Shown here in pieces: positions 1-8,576 of a DNA stretch of 64,000 bases. Position numbers and translations under genes: made by a program. Each line of letters opens with the position of its first letter. The stretch's first letter is position 1. Source of the DNA: Pseudonocardia sp. ICBG1293 (GTDB lineage: Bacteria > Actinomycetota > Actinomycetes > Mycobacteriales > Pseudonocardiaceae); NCBI RefSeq assembly GCF_020131355.1, contig NZ_JAHLEL010000022.1, positions 1 to 64,000 on the forward strand, in the 5' to 3' direction. Under the pieces are notes generated by a model. The model saw only the letters and a list, made by a program, of their open reading frames with translations. It had not been told where the DNA came from and searched no databases.

Positions 1-605
1 CCCCTGGGAGGCGATCGCGTCGATCTCGTCCATCGTGGGCTGGAGGAGCTCCTCCAGCACCGTGTAGTCCTCGGTGGTGGTCCGCTCGGTGACCTCGTAG
101 ACCGCGGCCTGTGCCCGGTCGACGACCTGTTCGACCTCGCCGCCCTCGTTACCGTGGTAGCCGAGCTGCACGATCCGGGTGCCGGCCTCGACGAGCCGCC
201 GCAGGATCGCCTTCTCCCCGACGATCTCGGCGTAGTACGCCGCGTTCGCCGCGGTCGGCACGGTCGCGATCAGGGTGTGCAGGTACGGCGCCCCACCGAG
301 CCGCACGAGCTTACCGCGCCGCTGCAGCTCCGCCGACACGGTCACCGCGTCGGCCGGCTCACCACGGCCGTAGAGGTCCAGGATCGTCTCGTAGACGGTC
401 TGGTGCGCGGGCCGGTAGAAGTCGGTCGGCGCAGCACCTCGACGACGTCGGCGATCGCGTCCTTGCTCAGCAGCATCCCGCCCAGCACCGCCTGCTCGGC
501 CGTGAGGTCCTGCGGGGGCTGACGGTCGAACGTGTCAGGTGGTGCGCCTGCAGGTGGTGCGCCTGCTTCGCCACTCCTGTCATAACGCGAGGGCATGGCG
601 GTCAT
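1..605 (-). CDS. dnaB: Replicative DNA helicase DnaB, N-terminal part (runs off window, one frameshift)
   Basis: Hexameric helicase that unwinds DNA at the replication fork. The N-terminus holds the family signature PQDLTAEQAVLGGMLLSKDA followed by DVVEVLR. The conserved continuation (DFYRPAHQTVYETILDLYGRGE, YLHTLIATVPTAANAAYYAEIVG, EQVVDRAQAAVYEV and similar) lies in a different frame and runs to base 1. The switch falls near 428-432, where one C of the coding strand is missing after the codons for VLR. Because dnaB is essential, this indel is more likely a sequence error than a real mutation, unless this is a second copy. The start could be the ATG at 605 or the one nine bases further in. 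Only about 200 N-terminal residues are inside the window. Confidence 0.88.
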
Positions 606-1118
606 CGGAGCCTCCGGTGAGCTCGGGGGAGAGGCCGGGAGATGCGTTCAGCCCGTGCCCGCGCGAGCGCACGCTCGTGGGCGGTCCGACCTTCATCGAG
701 GGCATTGCATTCGTCGTTGCGCGGTGAGCTGGTGTCGTTCGAGGCGTTTGAGATAGGCACGCCCCGTGACCATCCGCCGGATCGAGCGGCGGGGGAGTGG
801 CTGCGCGACGAGTGCGCCCTTCGTCGAGTGCGCGGCTGATCCGGCGGTAGTAGCGCTTGCTGGTTTCGACCGTGGCGACTTCGGCGGCGGGGCGGGTGGC
901 GTTGCGGCGGGCGGTGAACTCGGCGGCCCACTGACGGGCCTGTCTCGCCCCCCGGCCGGCCGGCCGGGCGAGCAGCGCCTGGTCGAGCTGCACTACCGGC
1001 CCAGCCCCGCGCGCAGGCGCTCCCCGCCCCCGCCTGACCCCGCACGGTCCGCGCATCCACCGCGGCGGTCCGCCCCTGCGGCCCGCCTGCCGTAACCGAC
1101 CACGACGAGGTGTCGACC
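606..1118. other. Region without a convincing gene
   Basis: About 510 bases between dnaB and the DUF3556 gene. Open frames exist on both strands, but they are GC-skew shadows with long Ala/Arg/Pro stretches. A short minus-strand stretch (about 780-930, residues like QWAAEFTARRNATRP and KRYYRRISRAL) looks protein-like and may be a remnant, but I cannot place it in a family. The dnaB promoter must lie here. Confidence 0.4.
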
Positions 1119-3192
1119 ATGGCCCTGTTGAAACCGTCCCTGCCCGATGTCCACGACATGGCCGAGTGGCAGACGCGCACCCGCCGTCAGCGGATGCAGG
1201 TGACGAGCCGTCACTGGGTGGACCACGGCTTCGGGAGCCCCCTGCTCGCCTACGGCTTCTATCTCCTGAAGCTCGTCGTCTACGTCGGCGGCGCGATCCT
1301 TCTGATCTCCGCCACCACCCCGGGCATCGGCGGGGTCACCGACATCGCGTCCTGGTGGACCGAGGGCATCGTCTACCAGAAGCTCATCGTCTGGACGCTG
1401 CTGTACGAGATCATCGGCCTCGGGTGCGGGTCGGGGCCGCTGACCTCGCGGTTCATGCCCCCGATCGGGTCGGTGCTCTACTGGCTCCGACCAGGGACCA
1501 TCCGGCTCCTCCCGTGGCCCGGCGCGGTCCCGTTCACCGCGGGCTCGCGGCGCACCGTGGTCGACGTCGCCCTGTACGCGCTGGTGCTGGCCTCAGCGAT
1601 CCATCTCCTCCTCCAGCCGGGTGAGCTGAGTGTCGAGGGTGCAGAGGGCGTCGGCCTGCTCGCGCCGCTCAACGCCCTACCGCTGATCATCTCCGTCGCG
1701 CTGCTCGGACTGCGTGACAAGACGATCTTTCTCGCCGCCCGGGGGGAGCAGTTCTGGCTGTCGCTGTTCATCCTCTTCTTCGCCTTCGACGACCAGCTGA
1801 TCGGTTTTCAGCTGGTTATGCTCGCCCTCTGGTGGGGCGCGGCCACCTCGAAGCTCAACCACCGCTTCCCGTACGTGGTGGCCGTCATGATGAGCAATGC
1901 GCCGTTCATGCGGATCACCGCGATCAAGCGCGCCATGTACCGGAGCTACCCCGACGACCTGCGCCCCTCGTGGATCCCGGCTGCTCTGGCCCACGTCGGG
2001 ACGGTCACCGAGTACGCCGTTCCCCTGGTCCTGGTCTTCCTCGGTGACGGAGGCCCCGTCACGTGGATCGCCCTGATCTACATGGCGGTGTTCCACCTCC
2101 ACATCCTGCCCACGATCCCGATGGGCGTGCCGCTGGAGTGGAACGTCTTCTTCATCTTCTCGCTGTTCTACCTCTTCGGCGCGCACAGCGACGTGACCGT
2201 GTGGGACCTGCAGAACCCGTGGCTGCTCGCGGTACTGCTGCCGAGCCTGCTGCTCCTGCCGATCCTGGGGAACGTCCGGCCCGACCTCGTGTCGTTCCTT
2301 CCGGCCATGCGCTACTACGCCGGCAGCTGGGGCCACGAACACGTGGATGGTCAGCCGACCGGCGCTGACGAAGATGGCCGCGACCCTGACCACCAGCTGC
2401 GACCTGCCGACCGAGCAGCTCACCCGGCTCTACGACCAGCGGACAGCGATCCTCATGGCGGAGAAGGTCCAGACGTGGCGGTCGATGCACTCGCACGGCC
2501 GTGCGCACAACGGGCTCGTCGACCGGGTAGTGGGCGAGGACCCCGACGTGGTCGTGATCGACGGGGAGATCGTCGCGGGCTTCGCCATCGGCTGGAACTT
2601 CGGCGAGGGGCATCTGCACGGCGACCAGCTGCTCGCCGCCATCCAGGAGCAGTGCCGGTTCGGCCCGGGGGAGGTGCGCATCATCACGCTGGAGGGGCAG
2701 CCGATCCAGCGACAGGACCAGCACTACGAGATCCACGACGCCGCGCTCGGGCTCCTGGAGAGCGGGACGGTCACCGTCCGCGAGATGCGCGAGCGTCAGC
2801 CCTGGAACGAGGACGGCGAGAACTACCCGGTGCACGACGTGGTCCGCACAGAGGCCGGCCTGGCCGCCCTGGGCGGTCCGGGGCGCTGGTCGGCCGGTAG
2901 CCGACACGGGTGGGGCGGGGCCACACGACACCCGGCTCACCCGTCGTCGCACGCCCGGACCGTTCGACCCCGTGAGGAGCACAGGATGACCGGAGCACGC
3001 GGGACGCGCGGGTCGGCTGACCACCCCGACCGCGCCCCCACCCGTCCACGGCCCGCCGCCCGCACCTCGTCGGTACCGGTGATGGTTCGGCCGACCACGC
3101 CGCTGCTCGTACACCCGCCACCCCATGCTCCAGTCGTCGGCTCCCGGGCGCGCGGCCCGGAGCCGGACGCTCGCCTGACGCCTGACGCCTGA
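1119..3192 (+). CDS. DUF3556 multi-pass membrane protein (frameshifted)
   Basis: Matches the actinobacterial DUF3556 family from the start MALLKPSLPDV through repeated hydrophobic helices (about ten membrane segments in residues 40-400) to YYAGSW. There the frame breaks: an extra G in the GGGG run at 2329-2332 shifts reading, and the conserved soluble C-terminal part continues in the next frame (residues like LYDQRTAILMAEKVQTWRSM, FGEGHLHGDQLLAAIQEQC, GEVRIITLEGQPIQRQDQHY). Family members are about 570-590 aa, so true similarity ends near 2850. The remaining frame to 3192 has low-complexity character, which hints at a second indel hiding the real stop. ATG 1119 is preferred over GTG 1110 because it gives the usual family N-terminus. 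Function is unknown. Confidence 0.8.
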
Positions 3193-3254
3193 CGCCTGAC
3201 GCCCGGCGACCGGCGACCGGCGGTGGCACCGGGCACCGGGCACCGGGCACCGGA
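3173..3254. repeat. Heptanucleotide tandem repeats
   Basis: Four copies of CCTGACG (3174-3201) are followed by two of a GGCGACC-type unit and then four of a GCACCGG-type unit (about 3226-3253). They lie just upstream of the FAD oxidoreductase start. All three units are 7 bp, so slippage would change any reading frame through them. Confidence 0.75.
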
Positions 3255-3281
3255 CCGAGCCTGTCGGAACCGGGCGGTCGG

Positions 3282-4699
3282 GTGACCACCGCGATCGTGG
3301 TCGGCTCCGGCCCGAACGGGCTCGTCGCCGCCGCCGTGCTCGCCCGCGCCGGGGTCGAGGTCACGGTTCTGGAGGCCGCGGCAGAGACCGGTGGCGGCAC
3401 CCGGACGGTCGAGGCGCTCGTCCCGGGCCTGCTGGTGGACCACTGCTCGGCTGTGCACCCGATGGCCGTCGGCTCCCGGTGCTGGCCGACCTCGGACTGG
3501 ATCGCTTCGGGCTGCGCTGGCGGCTGCCCGAGGTCGACTGTGCACACCCGCTCGACGACGGCGACGCCGGAGTGCTGCTCCGGTCGGTCGAGGAGACTGC
3601 GGCCGGACTCGGTGCGGACGCGTCGCTGTGGCGAGCTCTGTTCGGCTCTCCGTCGCGCTCCTACGACCTGTTGTCCCAGGACGTCCTCGGACCGCTCCTG
3701 CGCATGCCCCGCCACCCGCTGCTGCTGGCTCGTTTCGGGGCGCCGACGGTCCTGCCGGCCGAGGTGCTCGCCCGGGCGTTTCGTACCGAGCGTGGTCGGG
3801 CGCTCTTCCTCGGCACAGCCGCACACGCCTTCCGCCCGCTGAACCGGCCGCTGTCCAGCGCGATCGGTCTGGGAATCCTCACCGCCGGCCACCGCCACGG
3901 CTGGGGTGTCGCCGAAGGCGGATCCCGGGCCATCGCCGACGCGCTCGCCGCGGTGCTCGCCGAGCACGGCGCGACGAGCGAGACCGGAGTCCATGTGCGG
4001 TCGGCGGACGAGCTCCTGCCGTCCGATGTGGTGATGTGGGACGTCGGCCCGGACCGGCTCCCGAACCTGCTTCGTGAGCGGCTACCGATCCGCCTACGAC
4101 GGGCCTATCGGCGCTTCCGGTACGGCCCGGCTGCGTTCAAGGTCGACTACGCGGTCCAGGACGGGATCCCGTGGACCCACCCCGGTGCTCGCCGCGCGGG
4201 GACCGTCCACGCCGTCGGCACCGCAGCGGAGAACGCCGTCGTGGAACGTGAGGTCCACGCGGGTCGGATGCCGGAGCGGCCCTTCGTCCTCGTCGGGCAG
4301 CAGTACCTGGCCGACCCGACCCGCTCGGCCGGCGACGTGCACCCGGTCTACGCCTACGCCCACGTCCCCCACGGCTACACCGGCGATGCGACCGAGGCCG
4401 TCACCGCCCAGATCGAGCGTTTCGCCCCAGGGTTCCGGGCCCGGATCGTCGGCACGATGGTCACCGACCCGGCCGAGTTCGGCGGCAACCCGAACTTCGT
4501 CGGCGGCAACATCCTGACCGGTGCGAAGGATCTGCGGCAGTTGGTGTTCGGACCGCGGGCGACGCTGCAGCCGTACGACACCGGTGCCCCCGGGCACTAC
4601 CTCTGTTCGGCCGCGACCCCGCCCGGACCCGGTGCTCACGGAATGTGCGGTGCACATGCGGCACACCGTGCACTACGTCATCTCCGGCAGCGTGGCTGA
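3282..4699 (+). CDS. FAD-dependent oxidoreductase, phytoene desaturase/CrtI-like (frameshifted)
   Basis: The N-terminus is a dinucleotide-binding fold: TTAIVVGSGPNGLVAAAVLA then VTVLEAAAETGGGTRT (GxGxxG and the E ending strand 2). The frame breaks at about 3475: one C is missing in the CCC run of 'ggctcccggtg'. Restoring it reads HPMAVGSPVLADLGLDRFGL and joins the downstream frame, which continues to 4699. That part carries the substrate/FAD domain with YAHVPHGYTGD and NPNFVGGNI, the C-terminal motif of the NAD(P)/FAD-dependent CrtI-like family. The C-terminal FAD motif is somewhat altered after PYDTGAPGHYLCSA. The substrate is not predictable. The downstream TetR gene starts 8 bases before this stop. 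Confidence 0.78.
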
Positions 4700-5249
4700 G
4701 CGCGCGACCTCCCCCCTCGGACCGGACGACTACATCGCCGTCGGGCTACAGATCCTCGACGAGGACGGCAGCAACCGTGCCCTGTCGGTTCGACGGGTGT
4801 GCGTCGAGTTGGGGAGCACCACCGGGTCCTTCTCCCACCACTTCGCGACATGGTCGGTCTACCTCCGAACGCTGCTCACGCGCTGGGCGGAGACACATCA
4901 GAACGCGATGCACCAGCTCGTCGGTACCGACCCGCCGGGCCTCGCCGAGGCCATCCGGGCGCTGCTCGCCCGCCCACCTGCGCTGGAGCGCGCGGTCCGG
5001 TGCTGGCCGGGTGAGATCGCCGTCGGAGCGGTCGCGTCGGTCGACCTGATGTGGCAGGACCTCATCGTCCGCGCAGCTCATGGCGACGACGACACCCCTG
5101 CGACGGTCGACGCCGTCCGGGCCGCGACCGCCGTGCGGGCCGTCACGGTAGGCCTGGCGTCGACGGAGACGCTCCCGGACGACCGGACCGACCTGCCCGT
5201 CCGGCACGTGGAGATCGTTGCCGGGCGTGACCGTCGGCGCCTGCCCTGA
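4692..5249 (+). CDS. TetR-family transcriptional regulator
   Basis: A short N-terminal helix-turn-helix segment (DYIAVGLQILDEDGSNRALS, then VRRVCVELGSTTGSFSHHF) is typical of TetR DNA-binding domains, followed by a divergent helical ligand-binding part. GTG 4692 gives an 8-base overlap with the upstream oxidoreductase and a normal N-terminal length. ATG 4656 in the same frame is possible but adds 12 residues. It probably regulates the oxidoreductase or a nearby operon, but no target is visible. Confidence 0.75.
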   Translation: MAERATSPLGPDDYIAVGLQILDEDGSNRALSVRRVCVELGSTTGSFSHHFATWSVYLRTLLTRWAETHQNAMHQLVGTDPPGLAEAIRALLARPPALERAVRCWPGEIAVGAVASVDLMWQDLIVRAAHGDDDTPATVDAVRAATAVRAVTVGLASTETLPDDRTDLPVRHVEIVAGRDRRRLP

Positions 5250-5435
5250 CCGTTCTGCAGTCGGCGTCGTCTCCGGTTCTGCATGCTCCGGTGGTGACGT
5301 CGGTTCGGAACGGGACGGCAGGGAGCCGGCTGCCCGCCCCGCAGGGCGCAGGTACCGGGCGGCGCTCTGTCCGGTGGGTGACTCGCCGTGCGGGTGTGGG
5401 TGCCGCCGCCGGAAGGGCGGCCGGTGCCGGTGCGG
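5250..5435. other. Convergent intergenic spacer
   Basis: About 186 bases between the ends of the TetR gene (+) and the ABC ATPase gene (-). GC-rich, no gene seen. Terminators for both units would be expected here, but no clear hairpin with a U-tract is visible. Confidence 0.4.
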
Positions 5436-6227
5436 TCACTCAGTGGTCCGACCGGCGTCCAGCTCGCGCAGCAGTACCCGGGGCGCCCCGGTCACGGGGT
5501 CCGCGACGATCGAGCCGTCGACCCGGAAGTGCGCCGCGAGCAGCCCGGGGGTCAACACCTCGGTCGGTGTGCCCACTGCGGCGATGCGGCCCGCGGACAG
5601 CACCGCGACCAGGTCGGCGTACTGGGCGGCGAGGTCGAGGGAGTGCAGCGCGGCGACGACGGTGGTCCCGAGGTCCCTGGCCAGCCGTAGGACTCCGAGC
5701 TGGTGGCGGGGGTCGAGGTGGTTAGTGGGCTCGTCGAGCACCAGGACCCGGGGCTGCTGGGCCATCGCGCGGGCGAGGAGCACCCGTTGCCGTTCCCCGC
5801 CGGAGAGCCCCGACAGCGGGCGGGCGGAGAACGCGCTGCAGCCGGTGCGCTCCAGCGCGTCGGCGACGACGGCGGCGTCGCCGGGGCCGGGACGCCCGAA
5901 CGTGCCCAGGTGCGGGGAGCGGCCGAGCATGACCGCCTCCCACGCGGTGAAGTCGAAACCGCCGGCGTTGTCCTGGGAAAGCACCCCGACCGCGCGGGCG
6001 TTGTCGCGGTGCGGCATCGCGGCCAGGTCGTCGTCGCCGAGCAGCAGATGCCCGCGCAACGGCTTGAGCACCCGGTAGAGGCTCTTGAGCAGGGTGGACT
6101 TGCCCGACCCGTTGGGCCCGACGAGGGCGAGCACCGCGCCGTCGGGGACGGTCAGGGTGGCGTCGTGCACGACCGGATCCCCGCCGCGGCTGACGCTGAC
6201 GCCGTCGATCACGAGCCGGGAGCTCAC
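5436..6227 (-). CDS. ABC importer ATP-binding protein (FecE/FhuC type)
   Basis: Energises a metallophore or cobalamin-class importer. Walker A is LVGPNGSGKSTLL (residues about 34-46), the Q-loop is GVLSQDN, the signature is LSGGERQRVLLARAMAQ, Walker B is VLVLDEPTNHLDP and the H-loop is ALHSLD. About 263 aa, the normal family length. The GTG start at 6227 overlaps the permease stop by 4 bases (GTGA), so the genes are translationally coupled. Last gene of a three-gene operon with the permease and the lipoprotein. Confidence 0.93.
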   Translation of the reverse strand: MSSRLVIDGVSVSRGGDPVVHDATLTVPDGAVLALVGPNGSGKSTLLKSLYRVLKPLRGHLLLGDDDLAAMPHRDNARAVGVLSQDNAGGFDFTAWEAVMLGRSPHLGTFGRPGPGDAAVVADALERTGCSAFSARPLSGLSGGERQRVLLARAMAQQPRVLVLDEPTNHLDPRHQLGVLRLARDLGTTVVAALHSLDLAAQYADLVAVLSAGRIAAVGTPTEVLTPGLLAAHFRVDGSIVADPVTGAPRVLLRELDAGRTTE

Positions 6228-7378
6228 ACCCCCACCGCCCCGGTCGCGCTGCGGCGCAGCACGTAGAGGAAGAAAGGCACGCCGATCGCGGCGGTGAGGA
6301 TGCCGATCGGGAGCTCGGTCGGGGCGATCACGACCCGGGCGGCGGTGTCGGACCAGACGACGACCAGCGCGCCGAGCAGCACGCACACCGGTAGGGTGCG
6401 GCGGTGGTCGGCGCCGAACAGCAGCCGGGCCAGGTTCGGCACGACCAGGCCGACGAACCCGATGCTGCCCGCCACCGCGACGACCGCCCCGGTGAGCAGT
6501 CCGGTGAGGACGAACAGCGCCGCTCGCAGCCGGGTCGGGTCGGTACCGAGCGCCGAGGCCGTGTCCTCGCCGAGGACGAGCAGGTTGACCCGGTTCGCCT
6601 GCCACCACAGCGGGACCAGCAGCACCCCGACCACCGCTGCGGACAGGCCGAGCAGGTCCCAGCGGGCCCCGGCCAGGCTGCCGAGCATCCAGAACAGGAC
6701 CTGCTGCTGGGCATCGGTGTTGCGGGTGCGCAGCAGCAGGAACGAGGTGACACCACCGAGCAGCTGTCCGACCGCGACGCCGGCGAGCACCATCCGGGTC
6801 GCGTGCAGCCGCCCACGGACCCGGGACAGGGCGAAGACGCCCACCCCGGTGAGCGCCGCCCCGGCGAACGCGGCGGCGGGCAGCGTGAACAGTCCGGCCG
6901 TCGCGGTGCCGATCGTGGTGATGACCAGGACGGCACCGACCGAGGCACCCGAGGACAGCCCCAGGATGTAGGGGTCGCCGATCGGGTTGCGGACCATCGT
7001 CTGGACCAGCAGACCGGCGACGGCCAGCCCCGCCCCGACGACGACGCCGAGCAGCACCCGCGGGGTACGCAGCTCCCAGACGATGAAGTCCTCGGCCCGG
7101 TCGATCCCGGAGGAACCCCCGGCCAGGTGGGCGGTCACGGCGTCGAGCACCCCGCCGGGCGGGATCGACACGGGGCCGAGCCCGATCGCCACGACGACCG
7201 AGGCCAGCAGGGCGAGCAGCAGCCCGGTGAGCACCGCCGCCGGCGGGACCCGGCCGAGCAGGCCCCCGGTCGCGGGACCCGGCCGAGCAGCCCCCGGTCG
7301 CGGGAGCCGGGTACGGCGGGGTGAGCCTGGGCCACCGGAGGGCCTGTCGGTCCGCGCGGTCTCGTCGTGTGTGGTCAT
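6224..7378 (-). CDS. FecCD-family ABC permease
   Basis: Homodimeric membrane channel of a type II importer. Shows FecCD landmarks: ELRTPRVLLGVVVGAGLAVA, MVRNPIGDPYILGLSSGASV, VLAGVAVGQLLGG, GSIGFVGLVVPNLARLLFGADHR and the terminal PTELPIGILTAAIGVPFFLY. Around ten membrane helices in 384 aa, preceded by an unusually long basic, proline-rich N-terminal tail of about 45 residues. The true start could be further in. Overlaps the lipoprotein gene by 4 bases (ATGA). Confidence 0.93.
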   Translation of the reverse strand: MTTHDETARTDRPSGGPGSPRRTRLPRPGAARPGPATGGLLGRVPPAAVLTGLLLALLASVVVAIGLGPVSIPPGGVLDAVTAHLAGGSSGIDRAEDFIVWELRTPRVLLGVVVGAGLAVAGLLVQTMVRNPIGDPYILGLSSGASVGAVLVITTIGTATAGLFTLPAAAFAGAALTGVGVFALSRVRGRLHATRMVLAGVAVGQLLGGVTSFLLLRTRNTDAQQQVLFWMLGSLAGARWDLLGLSAAVVGVLLVPLWWQANRVNLLVLGEDTASALGTDPTRLRAALFVLTGLLTGAVVAVAGSIGFVGLVVPNLARLLFGADHRRTLPVCVLLGALVVVWSDTAARVVIAPTELPIGILTAAIGVPFFLYVLRRSATGAVGV

Positions 7379-8433
7379 CCGGTGCCGTGGATGTCCTTGG
7401 CGATCGTGGCGACGGCCTGCCCGTTGAGCACGCTGGGGGACAGGGCGATCGACTGCGGGACGGTGACCAGCCGGTTCTCGCGCACTGCTGTCGTCGAGGC
7501 GAGGACGGGACTGGACCGGATGGCCGCGGTCAGCTCGGCGTCGCTCTGCGGCGAGAACCCGGTGATCACGACGATCGCCTGCGGGTCGAGCGCGGCGACC
7601 TGCTCGGCGGACAGGCTCGCGAAGTCGCCGTCCTGGTCGGCGGCGATGTTCTGTCCGCCGGCGAGGGTGATGATGCCGTTGGCGAGGCCGGAGCCGCCCT
7701 GGGTCATCAGCGGCTGGGCGGTCTGCGGGGCCGAGGACAGCGCCAGCACCCGGACCGGCGCGGTGCCGGGGGCGGGTGCCGCCGCGGCGACCTGCGCCTT
7801 GATCCGGTCGACCAGCTGCGTGCCCCGTTCCTGCGCGCCGAACACGGTCGCGACCTTCTGGATGAACGCGTAGGTCTCGTCGATGTCCTGCACCGGCGAG
7901 GGTGCGTCGTCGCAGGCCACGAGGCTGGCGGCGCCGGCCTGCTGCAGCCGCTCCACCGAGGGGGTGCCGTCGAAACCGCCGAAGCTGTAGCTGGAGATCC
8001 CGACGACGAGGTCGGGCTTCGCCGCGACGACCGACTCGGTGCTGCCCTGTCCGGGGTCCAGCACCGGGATCGAGTCGAGCTCGGTCCGCTCGGCGCCGGT
8101 GAAGGCCGCGAAGAAGTCCGGGGCCGCCGTACCGACGATCCGTTCACGTTGGCCGAGCTCGTTCAGGATCGCGGCGGCCCCGCCGTCCATCGTGACCACG
8201 CGCCGGGGCGGGGCCGCGAGCTGCGGGGTCGGGGGACAGGGGGGTGCAGCCGGATGACCGGCACCACCCGCCGACGAACCGCCGCCGTCCCCACCCTCGT
8301 GACCTGCGTGGCCGGCGGCCGGTGCGCCGCTGCCGCACCCGGCCAGCAGGAGTACCGTGGCGGCGAGGGCGGCCAGTGCCGTCGTGATCGTCCGTCGGTG
8401 TCGTCGCACCCGCACACGTCCTTCATGCCGCAC
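7375..8433 (-). CDS. ABC substrate-binding lipoprotein (FecB/TroA-like helical backbone type)
   Basis: Captures an iron-complex or similar metallophore outside the cell and delivers it to the FecCD permease. Arg-rich n-region, hydrophobic segment and lipobox LLAGC near residue 33 predict a lipoprotein. The mature protein shows the class III binding-protein layout: PRRVVTMDGGAAAILNELG early, then VVAAKPDLVVGISSYSFGG, and AALDPQAIVVITGFSPQ. A low-complexity Gly/His stretch (AAGHAGHEGGDGGGSS) follows the lipobox and could bind metal. First gene of the minus-strand operon and divergent from the isonitrile-type operon, which suggests import of that product or its metal complex. Confidence 0.9.
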   Translation of the reverse strand: MRHEGRVRVRRHRRTITTALAALAATVLLLAGCGSGAPAAGHAGHEGGDGGGSSAGGAGHPAAPPCPPTPQLAAPPRRVVTMDGGAAAILNELGQRERIVGTAAPDFFAAFTGAERTELDSIPVLDPGQGSTESVVAAKPDLVVGISSYSFGGFDGTPSVERLQQAGAASLVACDDAPSPVQDIDETYAFIQKVATVFGAQERGTQLVDRIKAQVAAAAPAPGTAPVRVLALSSAPQTAQPLMTQGGSGLANGIITLAGGQNIAADQDGDFASLSAEQVAALDPQAIVVITGFSPQSDAELTAAIRSSPVLASTTAVRENRLVTVPQSIALSPSVLNGQAVATIAKDIHGTG

Positions 8434-8576
8434 TCATCCTGGACACCTCACCAGTCGGCGTCCGCGGGCACCCGGTTCCTCCGCTCGTCGTCACAGCGGT
8501 GTGATCTGGATCGCGCCGTTCAGCCGTATCGCCCGGGAACTCGACCACGCGTGGTGACGACTCATCACTCGACGGT
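8434..8576. promoter_or_regulatory. Divergent promoter region with a palindrome
   Basis: 143 bases between two divergent operons, so both promoters must lie here. A perfect 12-bp palindrome ACCACGCGTGGT sits at 8544-8555, just upstream of the MFS gene, and is a candidate operator. No recognisable Fur/IdeR box or clear -35/-10 pair was found. Confidence 0.35.

Noticed and set aside
602..1180. Long minus-strand frames between dnaB and the DUF3556 gene
   Set aside because: Overlapping frames of biased composition with no recognisable domain; the right part is antisense to the DUF3556 start.
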